Under the pieces are notes generated by a model that searched no databases, had not been told where the DNA came from, and saw only the letters and a list, made by a program, of their open reading frames with translations. The position numbers and the translations under genes are program-made. From NCBI GenBank assembly GCA_045642925.1, contig JAZUJW010000111.1:1-60206 (forward strand): a stretch of DNA of 60,206 nucleotides, given 5' to 3'. The DNA comes from Firm-04 sp045642925 (GTDB lineage: Bacteria; Bacillota; Clostridia; Oscillospirales; Ruminococcaceae). Position 1 is the first letter of the stretch; each line of letters begins with the position of its first letter. Of this stretch, positions 42,566-52,615 are shown in pieces.

Positions 42566-44875
42566 ATGAAACAAACAAGAAAAGCTATTGCAGCTTCGAT
42601 TCTTGCCATTTCTGCTGCTTGTACAGCAATTCTGGCAAACACGATGTCTGCATCCGCAAATGATAGTGATTTTGACAGCAGCCTGTACGGTATGGGCGAT
42701 ACGGTCAGCGAGACCGACTATGTCGGCGATTCCGCTGCTGCACCGAAGAAAAAAATGCTGCGTTCCGCAGACAAAGATACCGCGCTGCCTTCTCAGGTTG
42801 ACCTGAGCCAGTCTCCGTACTTCCCGCCAATCGGCAACCAGATGGGCGTTGGAAGCTGCTATGCATGGTCGAGCACATACTATCAGTACACCTATGAAGC
42901 AAACAAGTTCAACGGCATCGAAACTACCGCAGAGAATGCATATTCTCCTGCTTATACGTTCAACTTCATCAGTGCAGGCAGAAATGAAGGTTCTTCGAAT
43001 ATCGAAGCATTCGGAATGCTCAAAAATACCGGCTGCGTCCGCATGAAAGATATGCCTTACCAGAGCGTCAACGGTGCAAGCCAGATCAATGGTACAAACT
43101 ACGACTATAGCTGGTGCGAAGACACCGATGCCATGGTCGATGCACTGAATACCAGACTCATCAGCCATGATGCAATCACCATCCCCGGCTACGGCACGCC
43201 CATCACCGGCCCGAATTCTTCTTCCCTGAAAGAAATCAAGCAGCTCCTTGCTGACGGCAAAGTGGCTACGATCCGTGTTCAGTTCGACTGGGATTACGGC
43301 TACAGAAATGCCATTGACCCCAATACCGGTAAAGCAACGCTTTATTACAATGACAAAAATAGAACCGAAAGCGTTGCATTCCGTGGATGCGAAGACAACA
43401 GCGGTCACGGCATGACAGTTGTCGGCTATGACGACACCGTCTGGATCGACATCAACGGCAACGGCGCAGTCGATACTGCTGAAATGGGCGCATTCAAGGT
43501 TGCAAACTCTTGGGGTACCGGCTACGAAAACGAAGGTTACGTCTGGGTTGCTTACGATGCACTGAACGGCGAAACTGCTGTTCCCGGCAACTGGGAAGCA
43601 AGTATGTCCGGTAAGCGTCTTGCAATCTTTGACCGTACACACTATATGTCCGTCAATGGTCAGCTTGACGTAAACGCATTCTACTTCATCAATGTTGGTC
43701 ACAAGGATGTTTACTATGTCGGTCAGGTCGATGTGGATACCACGAAAGGTCACACCCTTGGTGTCCGGCTTGGCAGAGATGTCAATACTTCTTCTGAAAC
43801 GAACAACCTCGTTTCCGTATTCAGTCACAACGGATACAACTACTCGAACTTTGCATTCGACGGCACACTGGTCTTCGATTACGCTGACCTGTGCAGCCCG
43901 ATCGATGATTACATCAACGGCTACAACTGGTTTGTCAGCCTGAACGGTACGTACAGCAATGTTGCATATCGCATCACTGATAACCTTTCCAACACCATCG
44001 AAAACTTTGGCACTCTGAACAATTCGACTGCTTACAAGCCGATTTCTCTGGTCTTGGGCGATGTCAACTATGACGGCGCATTCACGCAGGCTGACGTTGA
44101 CTATGTCAACAACAATACAGAGCTTTCTGTTCTTCAGGAATATCTGGCAGATAATATGCCGGAAAATCCGTACAACCCCAGCACGCCTGACATTCCTGTT
44201 ATCCCTGACATTCCTGTAATTCCTGACGTTCCTGTAATTCCTGACGTTCCTGTTGTTCCGACTGATGTCAACCTGACCGTGACTTCTTCTGTCGTTACCG
44301 CTTGGAATGGCGGCTGTGTCATGTCCGTCACTGTCAAGAACAACGGCGATACCCCTGTTGTCGGCTGGGCACTCCGTGCTGACAGCTTCGCAGGCAACGT
44401 GGTCAGCATCTGGAATGCAGACCTGCTTGCAGACAATGTCATCAGATGTGCGGCTTACAATGCAGAGATTCCCGCAGGCGGCGAAGTTACCTTCGGTTAT
44501 CAGCTTTCCAATGCAACCGGTGCAGAGCCTGTCTTTACTGCTGTCACTGACCGCAAAGACATGACCGATGCCTGCACAGTTCTGCTGAATGCAGCAAATG
44601 CATGGACAGATGGTTTTGTCGGCATCATCACAATTCAGAACAACAGCAATACTGAGATGTTTGCATGGGAACTGTGCATTGAAGCAACCAACTTCACCAT
44701 TTCGGATTCCGGTGCGTTCAACTGCACGCAGAATGCAGATGGCACATACACGATTTCCGGCAAGAACGAGTTCATTTCCGTTCCTGCAAACGGCAGCATT
44801 TCGATTCAGTTTGTTGCATCCAAAACAGGTGAACCGAGCATTTCCGTCATTTCAATGACGACAATGGACATTTGA
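42566..44875 (+). CDS. Secreted papain-family cysteine protease with half-dockerin and CBM2-like modules
   Basis: Protein of 769 residues with signal peptide to about residue 31. Papain-like C1 domain at ~75-355: oxyanion Gln and catalytic Cys in GNQMGVGSCYAWS, His in SGHGMTVVGYDD, Asn in KVANSWGTGYEN. A calcium-loop-like DINGNGAVDTAE sits between His and Asn. Residues ~495-515 hold one dockerin-type loop (LGDVNYDGAFTQADVDYVNN) without a second. A linker of P-D-I/V-P-V-I repeats follows. Two ~95-residue C-terminal modules (VTAWNGGCVMSVTVKNNGDTPVVGW and AWTDGFVGIITIQNNSNTEMFAW) resemble CBM2-type beta-sandwiches. Substrate may be wall or scaffold protein. Likely controlled by the divergent LytTR regulator. 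Confidence 0.88.
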   Translation: MKQTRKAIAASILAISAACTAILANTMSASANDSDFDSSLYGMGDTVSETDYVGDSAAAPKKKMLRSADKDTALPSQVDLSQSPYFPPIGNQMGVGSCYAWSSTYYQYTYEANKFNGIETTAENAYSPAYTFNFISAGRNEGSSNIEAFGMLKNTGCVRMKDMPYQSVNGASQINGTNYDYSWCEDTDAMVDALNTRLISHDAITIPGYGTPITGPNSSSLKEIKQLLADGKVATIRVQFDWDYGYRNAIDPNTGKATLYYNDKNRTESVAFRGCEDNSGHGMTVVGYDDTVWIDINGNGAVDTAEMGAFKVANSWGTGYENEGYVWVAYDALNGETAVPGNWEASMSGKRLAIFDRTHYMSVNGQLDVNAFYFINVGHKDVYYVGQVDVDTTKGHTLGVRLGRDVNTSSETNNLVSVFSHNGYNYSNFAFDGTLVFDYADLCSPIDDYINGYNWFVSLNGTYSNVAYRITDNLSNTIENFGTLNNSTAYKPISLVLGDVNYDGAFTQADVDYVNNNTELSVLQEYLADNMPENPYNPSTPDIPVIPDIPVIPDVPVIPDVPVVPTDVNLTVTSSVVTAWNGGCVMSVTVKNNGDTPVVGWALRADSFAGNVVSIWNADLLADNVIRCAAYNAEIPAGGEVTFGYQLSNATGAEPVFTAVTDRKDMTDACTVLLNAANAWTDGFVGIITIQNNSNTEMFAWELCIEATNFTISDSGAFNCTQNADGTYTISGKNEFISVPANGSISIQFVASKTGEPSISVISMTTMDI
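44185..44262 (+). repeat. In-frame repeat coding a Pro-rich linker
   Basis: Four 18-bp units encode P-D-[IV]-P-V-I. They link the protease/dockerin half to the carbohydrate-binding-like modules. Confidence 0.75.
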
Positions 44876-44889
44876 TTTCCCATTACACG

Positions 44890-44929
44890 AAACGGCATCT
44901 TCGGAGTTTTTGGGAAGATGCCGTTTTTT
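44890..44929 (+). terminator. Terminator of the protease gene
   Basis: Stem AACGGCATCTTC/GAAGATGCCGTT with a 12-nt loop and six Ts. Confidence 0.9.
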
Positions 44930-44930
44930 C

Positions 44931-45130
44931 TAAGGCAACACCGCACAGAGCTGGTGGTACAGGATCCGTATGGTCAAAGGAGTTTGACCAGTCAGATTTT
45001 TCGTCAGTTTGTACAGAAATCACGCCGCTGGGCTGACGCCCAGCAAGGAATTTCTGTGCAAGATGGCGGAAAATTTGCAAGCAGATGTGCCACCAAGCCG
45101 TTAAGCGTGCTTTGTGCGGTGTTGCCCTAA
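44931..45130. mobile_element. MITE-like element (200 bp)
   Basis: Terminal inverted repeats of 21 bp (44931-44951 and 45109-45129) differ at two positions; each contains GGCAACACCGCACA. The interior folds into nested hairpins, including GGTCAAA/TTTGACC and GCTGGGC/GCCCAGC within CAGAAAT/ATTTCTG. There is no coding capacity. It is inserted directly behind a terminator. TA at both ends may be the target duplication. Confidence 0.75.
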
Positions 45131-45146
45131 TATACAGGAAAGCTGT

Positions 45147-45178
45147 GCGGGGGCTTTTGAAAAGCCCCCGCATATTTT
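45147..45178 (+). terminator. Strong hairpin between the MITE and the giant gene
   Basis: Stem GCGGGGGCTTTT/AAAAGCCCCCGC with almost no loop; a T run follows on the plus strand. On the minus strand no T run follows, so it may stop the giant gene's transcript poorly or in another way. Confidence 0.7.
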
Positions 45179-45191
45179 TTATGAAGTAGGA

Positions 45192-48100
45192 TTATGCTCT
45201 TTTCTTCTTTCGAATCACCATGAATACACACAGCGCCATTAACAACGCAATACCAATGATGACTCCGAAGAACAGCGGTCTATTGTTCATGAATCGTACC
45301 CACAGATTCGTGGTGACGTAAATGTCACTCAATTCCACCTGTGTTTCATTGCCCGCTGCATCTACACCAATCAGCGTCACATTGTGCGCGTGTGTCGATG
45401 CACCCGAAATCTCAAACGAAAAGTCTTCGGAATCGGAAAGATGCTGTGAGATTGCCTCCGCATCCCATTCTTCCGCCACATCTCCATCCAGCTTTACTGT
45501 AAGCTTTGTCAGTTTCAGGTTGTCATCTGCCGAAAGAATGACATGATAAATGTCTTCTGCATAGGTCTTGTTGCTTTCCAGATTCGTTGCGGATACTCTC
45601 GGCGGCGTTTTGTCAACACCAAAACTCAACTCGGTATCCTTGGTATCCAGTGTATTCTCCGATACATTACCAGCCTCATCCACGGAATGCACCACAATTC
45701 GATATACACCGTCTTCTGCGAAATTCGACTCCGCAAGGTGATAGGTGTATGCATACCATGCACCTGCTTCGCCATCTTCCGTCAAGTCATAATCTTGACC
45801 CTGCTTCAGCGAAATCGTTTCATTATTCTTGAACAGCGTTACCTGAATATCCGAAAGCTTTGTGGGGTTGATTTCTGAAAATTCCACATCCTTCGGCGCT
45901 TTCTGATACGTGCCAAGCAAATCATCGACCGCACTGGTATCATAGGTCGAACCATAGCGGTTGACAGAGAAGCGCAGCGTTTTACTATTGACTCTGCCTG
46001 CCTTGTCCTCCACCGACACCGAAAGCGTATAAATGTCATCAAATGCTTTCATTGCCGTACCTGTCGGGAAATTCGTGAAGGTCAGGACTTTTCCGTTCGG
46101 CTGTTCGCTGTCTGCTACGGCACAGTGCCACTGTACAGTCGGCAATGTACTGTCTTCTGTCGATTTCAGCGTGAAGATGCGCTGTCCGTCTTCCTGCGTT
46201 TCCGTGACTTCCACACGCACACCATTCAGCGTTACCTGGACGGCATCCGCTTTCAGGTTCAGGTCACTGTATGTAATGACAGGCACGATCTTATCCGCAT
46301 AAGCCGCTTCTTTTTCGGAATCATTGACCGTCAGTTTCAGCGAAGGTGTGACGGTATCAATTACAAAACGTGCAGGACCATAGCCTGTTGCTGCATTGCC
46401 TGCCAGATCACGGAACGCAATGCTGAATGTATATTCTGCATCCTTTTCAAAGTGAATTTTTGTCGTATGGACATCGCCGTTGTTCGTCCATCCGTCAATG
46501 GTCGGAAGCGCAACATTCGCACCATTGTTTTTGGCGGTGATCTGAATGCCTGCCATTGCAGCAGCAGGATCAAAGTTGTGCTCTACGATCGTAACCGTTG
46601 CAACACGCCCCGCCGCATAATAAATATCATTGAAGGCTTCATTGTTGTCATATACCACCGTCACACTCGGCGCGGTCTGGTCGATCGTAAATGTACCGCC
46701 ATTCACGGTATTGTTCGCCATTTGCAGCGTGCCGACATTACCAGCCATATCCGTGCAGGTGATATCAAAGGAATACGTACCATCCCCGCTGAATGTCAGC
46801 ACTGCCGTCCAGACGGTATCATCGCCGTTGCCCGTACCGCCGCTTTGCGCCCAATTGAGCTGCGGGTTCGTTTCTGCGCCGTTGTGCTTGACCGTTACAT
46901 TCACATATTTCGGATCAAAATTACGTTCAGTAATCTGAATGGTCGCAGAACGTGCTGAATTGAAGAAGTCACCCGATGCTGCATTATTGTCATACATGAC
47001 ATGGATCACAGGCGCAGTGGTATCAATACGAAGCGGAAGCACTTCACGCGCTGTGTTGCCTGCATTATCCACTGCTTCAACGATCAGGTTGACTGCATTG
47101 CTGTTGTTCAGCGCACTCGAAATGATGACCGTATCCTCAACAGTCTGCTTCAAATCCGCCTGCTGCGGTTCATCTTTTTCAAAGGAGAACAGAACACCGT
47201 TCTGGGTTTCCGCGTCCATATTGGTCACGAAATAACGAACATCCTTCAAGCCGGAATAAATACCGTTCACAGAGGGATCTGTCACATGAACGCTGACGAC
47301 GACATCTTTGTTATAAATGCCGCTTTCTGCCTGCTGCGGTGTCAATGCGATTTCCGGCGTGACCATTTCCTCTTCCGGACGCTTGTCATCCACAATCAGA
47401 CCATTCGTGCTGATATAGCGCACATTGCCTGCATAATCCTCTACACGGAAATAGACAACACACTGCTCGTTCGGCAGAATGTCAAACGGTTCATACTTTT
47501 TCCATTGCAGTACCGTAGAGAGGTCGCTCTCACTCAGCGGATTTGCAGCCGCATCGCCAACGGTCTTATAATAGCTGACCGATACGATCGGAGAGGTATC
47601 GTCTGCGTGCGTTTCCGAAATGGAGATACGCTCTTTTGCCCAGAAGCCGAAGAACAGCTTTGCGCCCGGAATCAGCACATCCCATTCACATTCTCTGCCT
47701 TCATTCGATACTGCCTTGACTGCCGCACGCGGCTTCGCAGTATCCACCGTAAACTGATACGGTGTGACTGCCTCTGTCTGCACTTTTGCATTCGCATTGC
47801 CTGCTTCATCGGTATATGCAATGCTGAAGGTGTAGTTGCCGTCCGCACTGTACGCAATTTCTGCGGTATGCGTATCCAAATCGGGATTATCCGCATTGTA
47901 AACATCGCTCCAGTGCAGATTCAGCATCGGCATGGCAATCGGATTGCCTGCGCCGTCTGTGCAGGTCACCGAAATGCCCTCTGCTGCTTTTTGCGCATTA
48001 AAATGCTGTGAACGCTCGGTAATCGTGATGACTGCGGTACGAGGACTGCCGAAATAGCCGCGCTCACCGTCAATGTTCGCCACATTGTTGTTATCATATG

Positions 48101-51100
48101 CAAGCGAAATTTGCGGTGCTGTAACGTCAACATCCAGACAATAATCCTCCTGTCTGATGTTATCCGCGCCGTCAGCGACTTCAACAGTCACTTTCACGTC
48201 ACTGCGGTTGTACTTTGTGGTATCCAGCACGATGGTTTCTTCCACTTCGTGCAGCAGTTCCTCATAAGGCGCGCCCATCGGGGCTTCCAGCAGCGTCACC
48301 CATTCTGCCGTTTCCGCAGGGTGTCCGCCATCTGTGATCTGATATCGTACAGAATGAATACCTGCGGAAGGCTGTGCATCCTGAATCATCACGGAAATGT
48401 CCAGCGTTTTTCCGCTGTATTCAGCACCGACCTGCTTGACACGGTCGCCTGTACCGTCCACCGCGGAGGTAAATGTGATATCACAAGGCGAGGTATCAAT
48501 GATATGTCCTTCCGAACTGATGTAAATATAGTTGCCTGCGTAGTCAGAAATTCGCAGATATACTACGTAAATGCTGTCTTCTTCCACAGAGAACGGTTCT
48601 GTGTATTCCTTCCATTGCTTCTGTGAAAGATCTGCCTCACTCAGGCAGAAAGGCAGATCGCCATTCTCACCTTTCCCCGAATCAATATAATATTCGATGT
48701 AATATGGACTGGTCGCATCCGTTGCTTCCGCCTCAAAACGGAATGCCTTCATTTGTTTTGCATACCAGCCGAATGTCAGCACATTCATCAGTTTTTCCCA
48801 GAAGGTAAAGCCATTCGAAAGCTTTCCTTCCGGATTATGGTTGTCGATGGTAAAGTACGCTGTTCCGCCCTCCAGCTTGACGGAATTCTCAGCATTGCTC
48901 TGCGGTTTGATGGTGACTTTATGTCCTGCACGATCCTGAAAAGAAACTTCTTTCCAGGAATAGTTTGCATCTTCTGTCAGTACGACTTCTGTAGTATAGG
49001 TGTGCGTGTCTTCATCATACTTCCATTCGCCGATCTTTAATTCATTTGCCAGTTTCTCGGTTTCCTCGCTATACAGTGCAGAACGAATCGCTGATTCTGC
49101 TGCCGTCCGATTAAATGCCGATTCACGTTCCTCTTTCAGCGTAATGGTCGCGGTCGCTTGTCCCTGATGATACGGATCCTGCTGATGGATCGCATGACCG
49201 TCGCCGCCGGTGAAAGTAAAGTCCACAGTGCCATTCGGTTTATCGGTGTTAATGGACATCGGGCACTTTTGTTCAAAGCGGTTGCCAGCCATATCCTCCG
49301 CGTAGACCCAAAGGATTACATAGTCTTCGTTCAGTTCAGGATCATGAATATCAATGGGGATCGTACCAAAGAAGCTTTCCTTCGGCGTTTCCCCTTCCTG
49401 CCACTGATACAGGACACCTGCATTTTTCTGTCTGCCTTCTGCACCAAGCAGGAAATAGGCGCGCACCGTCTTGATACCGGAGAAAATACCGCTTTCATTG
49501 GTGTCAGGATTATCTGTCACGGAGACATCTACGGTTGTCTGCCGCAGAAACTCATTCATGATGTTTTCAGTATCAAAATTCGGGTGCAGACGAATAAATT
49601 CCGGATGATCGTTTTCGATGATGATACCATCCGTACTGATGTAGGAAACATTGCCTGCGTTATCCTCCAGACGGGCATAAATGCAGACCTTTTCATCCGG
49701 TGCAAGGCTGTACGCTGTGGTCATGAACTTCTTGTCTGCATACAGCGTATTCAGTTCCTCCAGCGTCAGTGCAGTATCTTCGTCCATCGTGAACTTCTGC
49801 TTATAATACGAAATATTATTCTTCACGCCGGACAGGGCATCTTCCACATTGATTGCCCGCACTTTCTCCACAATGTCCTTACCGAACAGCATGAAGGAGA
49901 GTCTTTCCCACAGTCTGGTTTTCCAGTCACCGTTCAGTGATTCGGGCGCTTCCATTTCGGCTGTCGGTGCAGTCCAGTCAATGACAAAATAGAAGGGCGC
50001 AATGTTAACTTTCTCTTTTTCCGTGGGTTCCTCGGTGTTTTCATCCGTTTCGTCAGAATCCTCTGCGGCAGATGTGTCATCAGATGTTTCCGTTTCTTCC
50101 GTTTCCGTCACAGGTTTGGCGACGCAGACTTCATTACAGCTCAGACCACTGCGGTTTTCATAGCGCAGACGCCATGCATAGACGCCTTCTTTATCAAAAT
50201 ACATGGTCGCATAATGCACAGACATATCAAAATGGTTGACTGTCCAAACCAGATGGTCAGACAGATTCACAACGTGGTCAAGCACAAATCGTGATGCATT
50301 TGCATCCGATACAGCACCGGAACGCCATGCTTCCACTTCTTTTTCTTCCGATACGGTCAGAAGACGATCAGGCAGATAGAATGCTTCGATTTTGACGTTT
50401 TCCTGCTTCCACGCAAAATCCACATCCCGAATCATCAGTTTCAGTTCGCGTTTTTCCTGAAAATAATGCGACTCCGCGCCGCCGTTCGGTGTGCCCGACA
50501 CAGACAGCGTTTCCACAGTCGGCGGTGTAGAGTTCACCAACACATTCAGTTCCGGTGTTGAAAACTCGTTGCCATAGGAATCCTTTGCCGTCACCTTGAT
50601 GGTCACAGTGCCATCATTTCCCTTTACGGGAACGGAAAACTGCATGGTTTCCAAGTCCACATCGCCATGCCCTGTTTCCCTACCATTAGCGGAAACGACA
50701 TACGATGCTTCCGTAATACGCGGAAAATTGTCTGAGAGATAATTGCACACAAGTCGAAGCGGTACATCATTGCTATACACCTGATTTGCCGCATTATCCT
50801 TCGTGGTCAGCTGAATATCCGCGCCATCATAGAATTGAATATGGTACGGCAGATTGTAGATATGGATTTTTTCTCCGATCGCCAGATCCTTACTCGAAAA
50901 CATTCGGACAGTCACGTCTTCAGGCACTGTATCCAGCATCACGGACTGGATATCCATGCCGCCGCCCAGCAGTTCTCCCTCTGCATCAATCAGTGCGATA
51001 CCATCGGCTTCGGTCGTCCAGATCATGCCATCGCCCTGATTGATCGTATAGGTATGCTGCATGGTATCCTCTGCCAGCACCGCCACAGGACGCGGATTTC

Positions 51101-52088
51101 CGTCCGCATCCACTTCCTGCACCTTTATCCAATTATAAAGTGCATCTTCCGTAGTGCCTGCCTGAAACTCAAACTGAAAATGCAGGTCTTCCTTGACCGA
51201 AGCAATGGTGAGCACACCATCCTGATATATGGCATACTCTGTATACGGTTTCCCGTTGATCGTCAAAGACTTGAGATAATAACCATCCTGCACGGTCACA
51301 TAGATCGTTGCAGAACTGCCGTATTCGATATTCGCGGAAGGAAGGGTGATCTTGCCGCCCGCTGTAGATTCCGCGGTCAAAGACATATAGCGTGTCTTCG
51401 TTTTGGCTGTGACCTCATAATCCTTATTTTTGTAGGTCAGACGATAATATCCATTCAGTTCCCGATGCAGCACATTGCCATCACCAAGTACCGAACTGAT
51501 CTCGTAGCCATCCTTCGGGACGGCTACAATATCTGTATAATTCCAGCGATTTACACGCACTTTATCTCCGTTTTCGATGACATTGCCATCTACATCCTGA
51601 AAATACATTTTCGTATCATCATAATGAAATGTTGCAACGTCGTATTCCTTAAATCTCACATTTATCGTGACATCTTCGTTCAGAACAAATGTATATGACC
51701 AATCAACGAGATCATCCGTTTCCATTGGTTCATCATTTATCAGAACAGCAGCAACACGATTATGCTCATCAGCAGACTGCTGACCACAAAAACGAAGGAA
51801 TACGGTACTGCCTTTCTGAAAACAGCCATAATACCCATTCTGTTCGCCATTCAACCAAAACGTGCCATTACCACTATGTTGAATATGTACCTCACATGTC
51901 GTTTTATCAGAATCCGAAGAACCTTCTTTCGTATTCTGATTGTCGGATGCAGAAGGACTCGCTGCTGATTCTTTCAGGTAATATGAATTTTTTGCTAAAA
52001 CATCCACCGGTGCTGCACTGACCAGCATTGCCGCAGCAAAAAATGCGGCTGTGACTTTTTTCAATGCAGTTTTCAGACGCAGATTCAT
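45192..52088 (-). CDS. Giant cell-surface protein with Ig-like repeats (2298 aa)
   Basis: Start at ATG 52088 with AAGGAG 8 nt upstream. Signal peptide to about residue 33. The rest is a string of Ig-like/Big beta-sandwich modules, recognised by repeated DNAGN, DxTAP and TITERxFDP motifs. Three larger units each end with a variant of DYAGNxxYISTxGxIID and contain an FGWYAK-like segment. The end is a membrane helix (PLFFGVIIGIALLMALCVFMVI) plus RKKKRA, with no LPXTG motif, so it is membrane-anchored. It probably forms a long stalk. It is the last gene of the kinase/FHA/Tad cluster, 51 nt behind the membrane-protein gene. Its function is unknown; adhesion or sensing is likely. Confidence 0.8.
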   Translation of the reverse strand: MNLRLKTALKKVTAAFFAAAMLVSAAPVDVLAKNSYYLKESAASPSASDNQNTKEGSSDSDKTTCEVHIQHSGNGTFWLNGEQNGYYGCFQKGSTVFLRFCGQQSADEHNRVAAVLINDEPMETDDLVDWSYTFVLNEDVTINVRFKEYDVATFHYDDTKMYFQDVDGNVIENGDKVRVNRWNYTDIVAVPKDGYEISSVLGDGNVLHRELNGYYRLTYKNKDYEVTAKTKTRYMSLTAESTAGGKITLPSANIEYGSSATIYVTVQDGYYLKSLTINGKPYTEYAIYQDGVLTIASVKEDLHFQFEFQAGTTEDALYNWIKVQEVDADGNPRPVAVLAEDTMQHTYTINQGDGMIWTTEADGIALIDAEGELLGGGMDIQSVMLDTVPEDVTVRMFSSKDLAIGEKIHIYNLPYHIQFYDGADIQLTTKDNAANQVYSNDVPLRLVCNYLSDNFPRITEASYVVSANGRETGHGDVDLETMQFSVPVKGNDGTVTIKVTAKDSYGNEFSTPELNVLVNSTPPTVETLSVSGTPNGGAESHYFQEKRELKLMIRDVDFAWKQENVKIEAFYLPDRLLTVSEEKEVEAWRSGAVSDANASRFVLDHVVNLSDHLVWTVNHFDMSVHYATMYFDKEGVYAWRLRYENRSGLSCNEVCVAKPVTETEETETSDDTSAAEDSDETDENTEEPTEKEKVNIAPFYFVIDWTAPTAEMEAPESLNGDWKTRLWERLSFMLFGKDIVEKVRAINVEDALSGVKNNISYYKQKFTMDEDTALTLEELNTLYADKKFMTTAYSLAPDEKVCIYARLEDNAGNVSYISTDGIIIENDHPEFIRLHPNFDTENIMNEFLRQTTVDVSVTDNPDTNESGIFSGIKTVRAYFLLGAEGRQKNAGVLYQWQEGETPKESFFGTIPIDIHDPELNEDYVILWVYAEDMAGNRFEQKCPMSINTDKPNGTVDFTFTGGDGHAIHQQDPYHQGQATATITLKEERESAFNRTAAESAIRSALYSEETEKLANELKIGEWKYDEDTHTYTTEVVLTEDANYSWKEVSFQDRAGHKVTIKPQSNAENSVKLEGGTAYFTIDNHNPEGKLSNGFTFWEKLMNVLTFGWYAKQMKAFRFEAEATDATSPYYIEYYIDSGKGENGDLPFCLSEADLSQKQWKEYTEPFSVEEDSIYVVYLRISDYAGNYIYISSEGHIIDTSPCDITFTSAVDGTGDRVKQVGAEYSGKTLDISVMIQDAQPSAGIHSVRYQITDGGHPAETAEWVTLLEAPMGAPYEELLHEVEETIVLDTTKYNRSDVKVTVEVADGADNIRQEDYCLDVDVTAPQISLAYDNNNVANIDGERGYFGSPRTAVITITERSQHFNAQKAAEGISVTCTDGAGNPIAMPMLNLHWSDVYNADNPDLDTHTAEIAYSADGNYTFSIAYTDEAGNANAKVQTEAVTPYQFTVDTAKPRAAVKAVSNEGRECEWDVLIPGAKLFFGFWAKERISISETHADDTSPIVSVSYYKTVGDAAANPLSESDLSTVLQWKKYEPFDILPNEQCVVYFRVEDYAGNVRYISTNGLIVDDKRPEEEMVTPEIALTPQQAESGIYNKDVVVSVHVTDPSVNGIYSGLKDVRYFVTNMDAETQNGVLFSFEKDEPQQADLKQTVEDTVIISSALNNSNAVNLIVEAVDNAGNTAREVLPLRIDTTAPVIHVMYDNNAASGDFFNSARSATIQITERNFDPKYVNVTVKHNGAETNPQLNWAQSGGTGNGDDTVWTAVLTFSGDGTYSFDITCTDMAGNVGTLQMANNTVNGGTFTIDQTAPSVTVVYDNNEAFNDIYYAAGRVATVTIVEHNFDPAAAMAGIQITAKNNGANVALPTIDGWTNNGDVHTTKIHFEKDAEYTFSIAFRDLAGNAATGYGPARFVIDTVTPSLKLTVNDSEKEAAYADKIVPVITYSDLNLKADAVQVTLNGVRVEVTETQEDGQRIFTLKSTEDSTLPTVQWHCAVADSEQPNGKVLTFTNFPTGTAMKAFDDIYTLSVSVEDKAGRVNSKTLRFSVNRYGSTYDTSAVDDLLGTYQKAPKDVEFSEINPTKLSDIQVTLFKNNETISLKQGQDYDLTEDGEAGAWYAYTYHLAESNFAEDGVYRIVVHSVDEAGNVSENTLDTKDTELSFGVDKTPPRVSATNLESNKTYAEDIYHVILSADDNLKLTKLTVKLDGDVAEEWDAEAISQHLSDSEDFSFEISGASTHAHNVTLIGVDAAGNETQVELSDIYVTTNLWVRFMNNRPLFFGVIIGIALLMALCVFMVIRKKKRA

Positions 52089-52139
52089 GTTCAAAACTCC
52101 TTTTCTTCCTCAAAATACACCGTATTTTCGTGCGGTTGC

Positions 52140-52610
52140 TCACGGGGCAGTTTCCGAACTGCCGACAAAGCGGAATTCCTCTATCACCGCAAAAGGAACA
52201 TCCGGCTGCAAAATCGGCAGCATTCCGCCTGCATCTCTTTCATGCAGCACTGTTGTCTGCACGGCATCTGTTCGCAAAAGCGTGGTTTCCGCATAGGTAT
52301 GCGCAGGCTTTTCAGGCTGCAGCAGCGTGGTTTCGGGCGATGCCGCTGCTTCTTTCTGCGCCGTCTTTTTTTCTCCTAGCGGCTGACTGGGCGGCAGTGC
52401 AAAATGCGGTTTCAATTGTCTGGAATAGCCTGTGCCGCTGCTTTGCTGGCTGGTAATTGCCGCAATACGCTTTCTTTTTGCAGAACCGGTCAGTTCTGCG
52501 ATCAACTTCGGCACCTGAAAGATCCCGAAGAAAATACAGGCTGCCAAAAACAGCACTCCCGACAATATCCATAATATCACAGCAAGTGCTTCAAGTGTTT
52601 CTACTTGCAT
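52140..52610 (-). CDS. Membrane protein with phospho-motif-rich tail
   Basis: Protein of 156 residues from the ATG at 52610 (GGGAGG 9 nt upstream). One membrane helix at ~9-32, a basic stretch (SAKRKRIAA), then a long cytosolic tail. The tail has three related motifs: SPETTLLQ (residues 91-98), AETTLLR (107-113) and QTTVLH (118-123). The same motif is repeated next to the FHA domain of the protein three genes upstream. They look like phosphothreonine sites for the neighbouring kinase and FHA domain. It starts 5 nt after the kinase stop. No family recognised. Confidence 0.7.
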   Translation of the reverse strand: MQVETLEALAVILWILSGVLFLAACIFFGIFQVPKLIAELTGSAKRKRIAAITSQQSSGTGYSRQLKPHFALPPSQPLGEKKTAQKEAAASPETTLLQPEKPAHTYAETTLLRTDAVQTTVLHERDAGGMLPILQPDVPFAVIEEFRFVGSSETAP

Positions 52611-52615
52611 TTTCG

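Noticed and set aside
46125..51698. Several 250-330-codon plus-strand frames opposite the giant surface gene
   Set aside because: Antisense shadows of a long conserved-composition gene; compositions are Cys/His/Ile/Arg-rich and no starts have ribosome sites.
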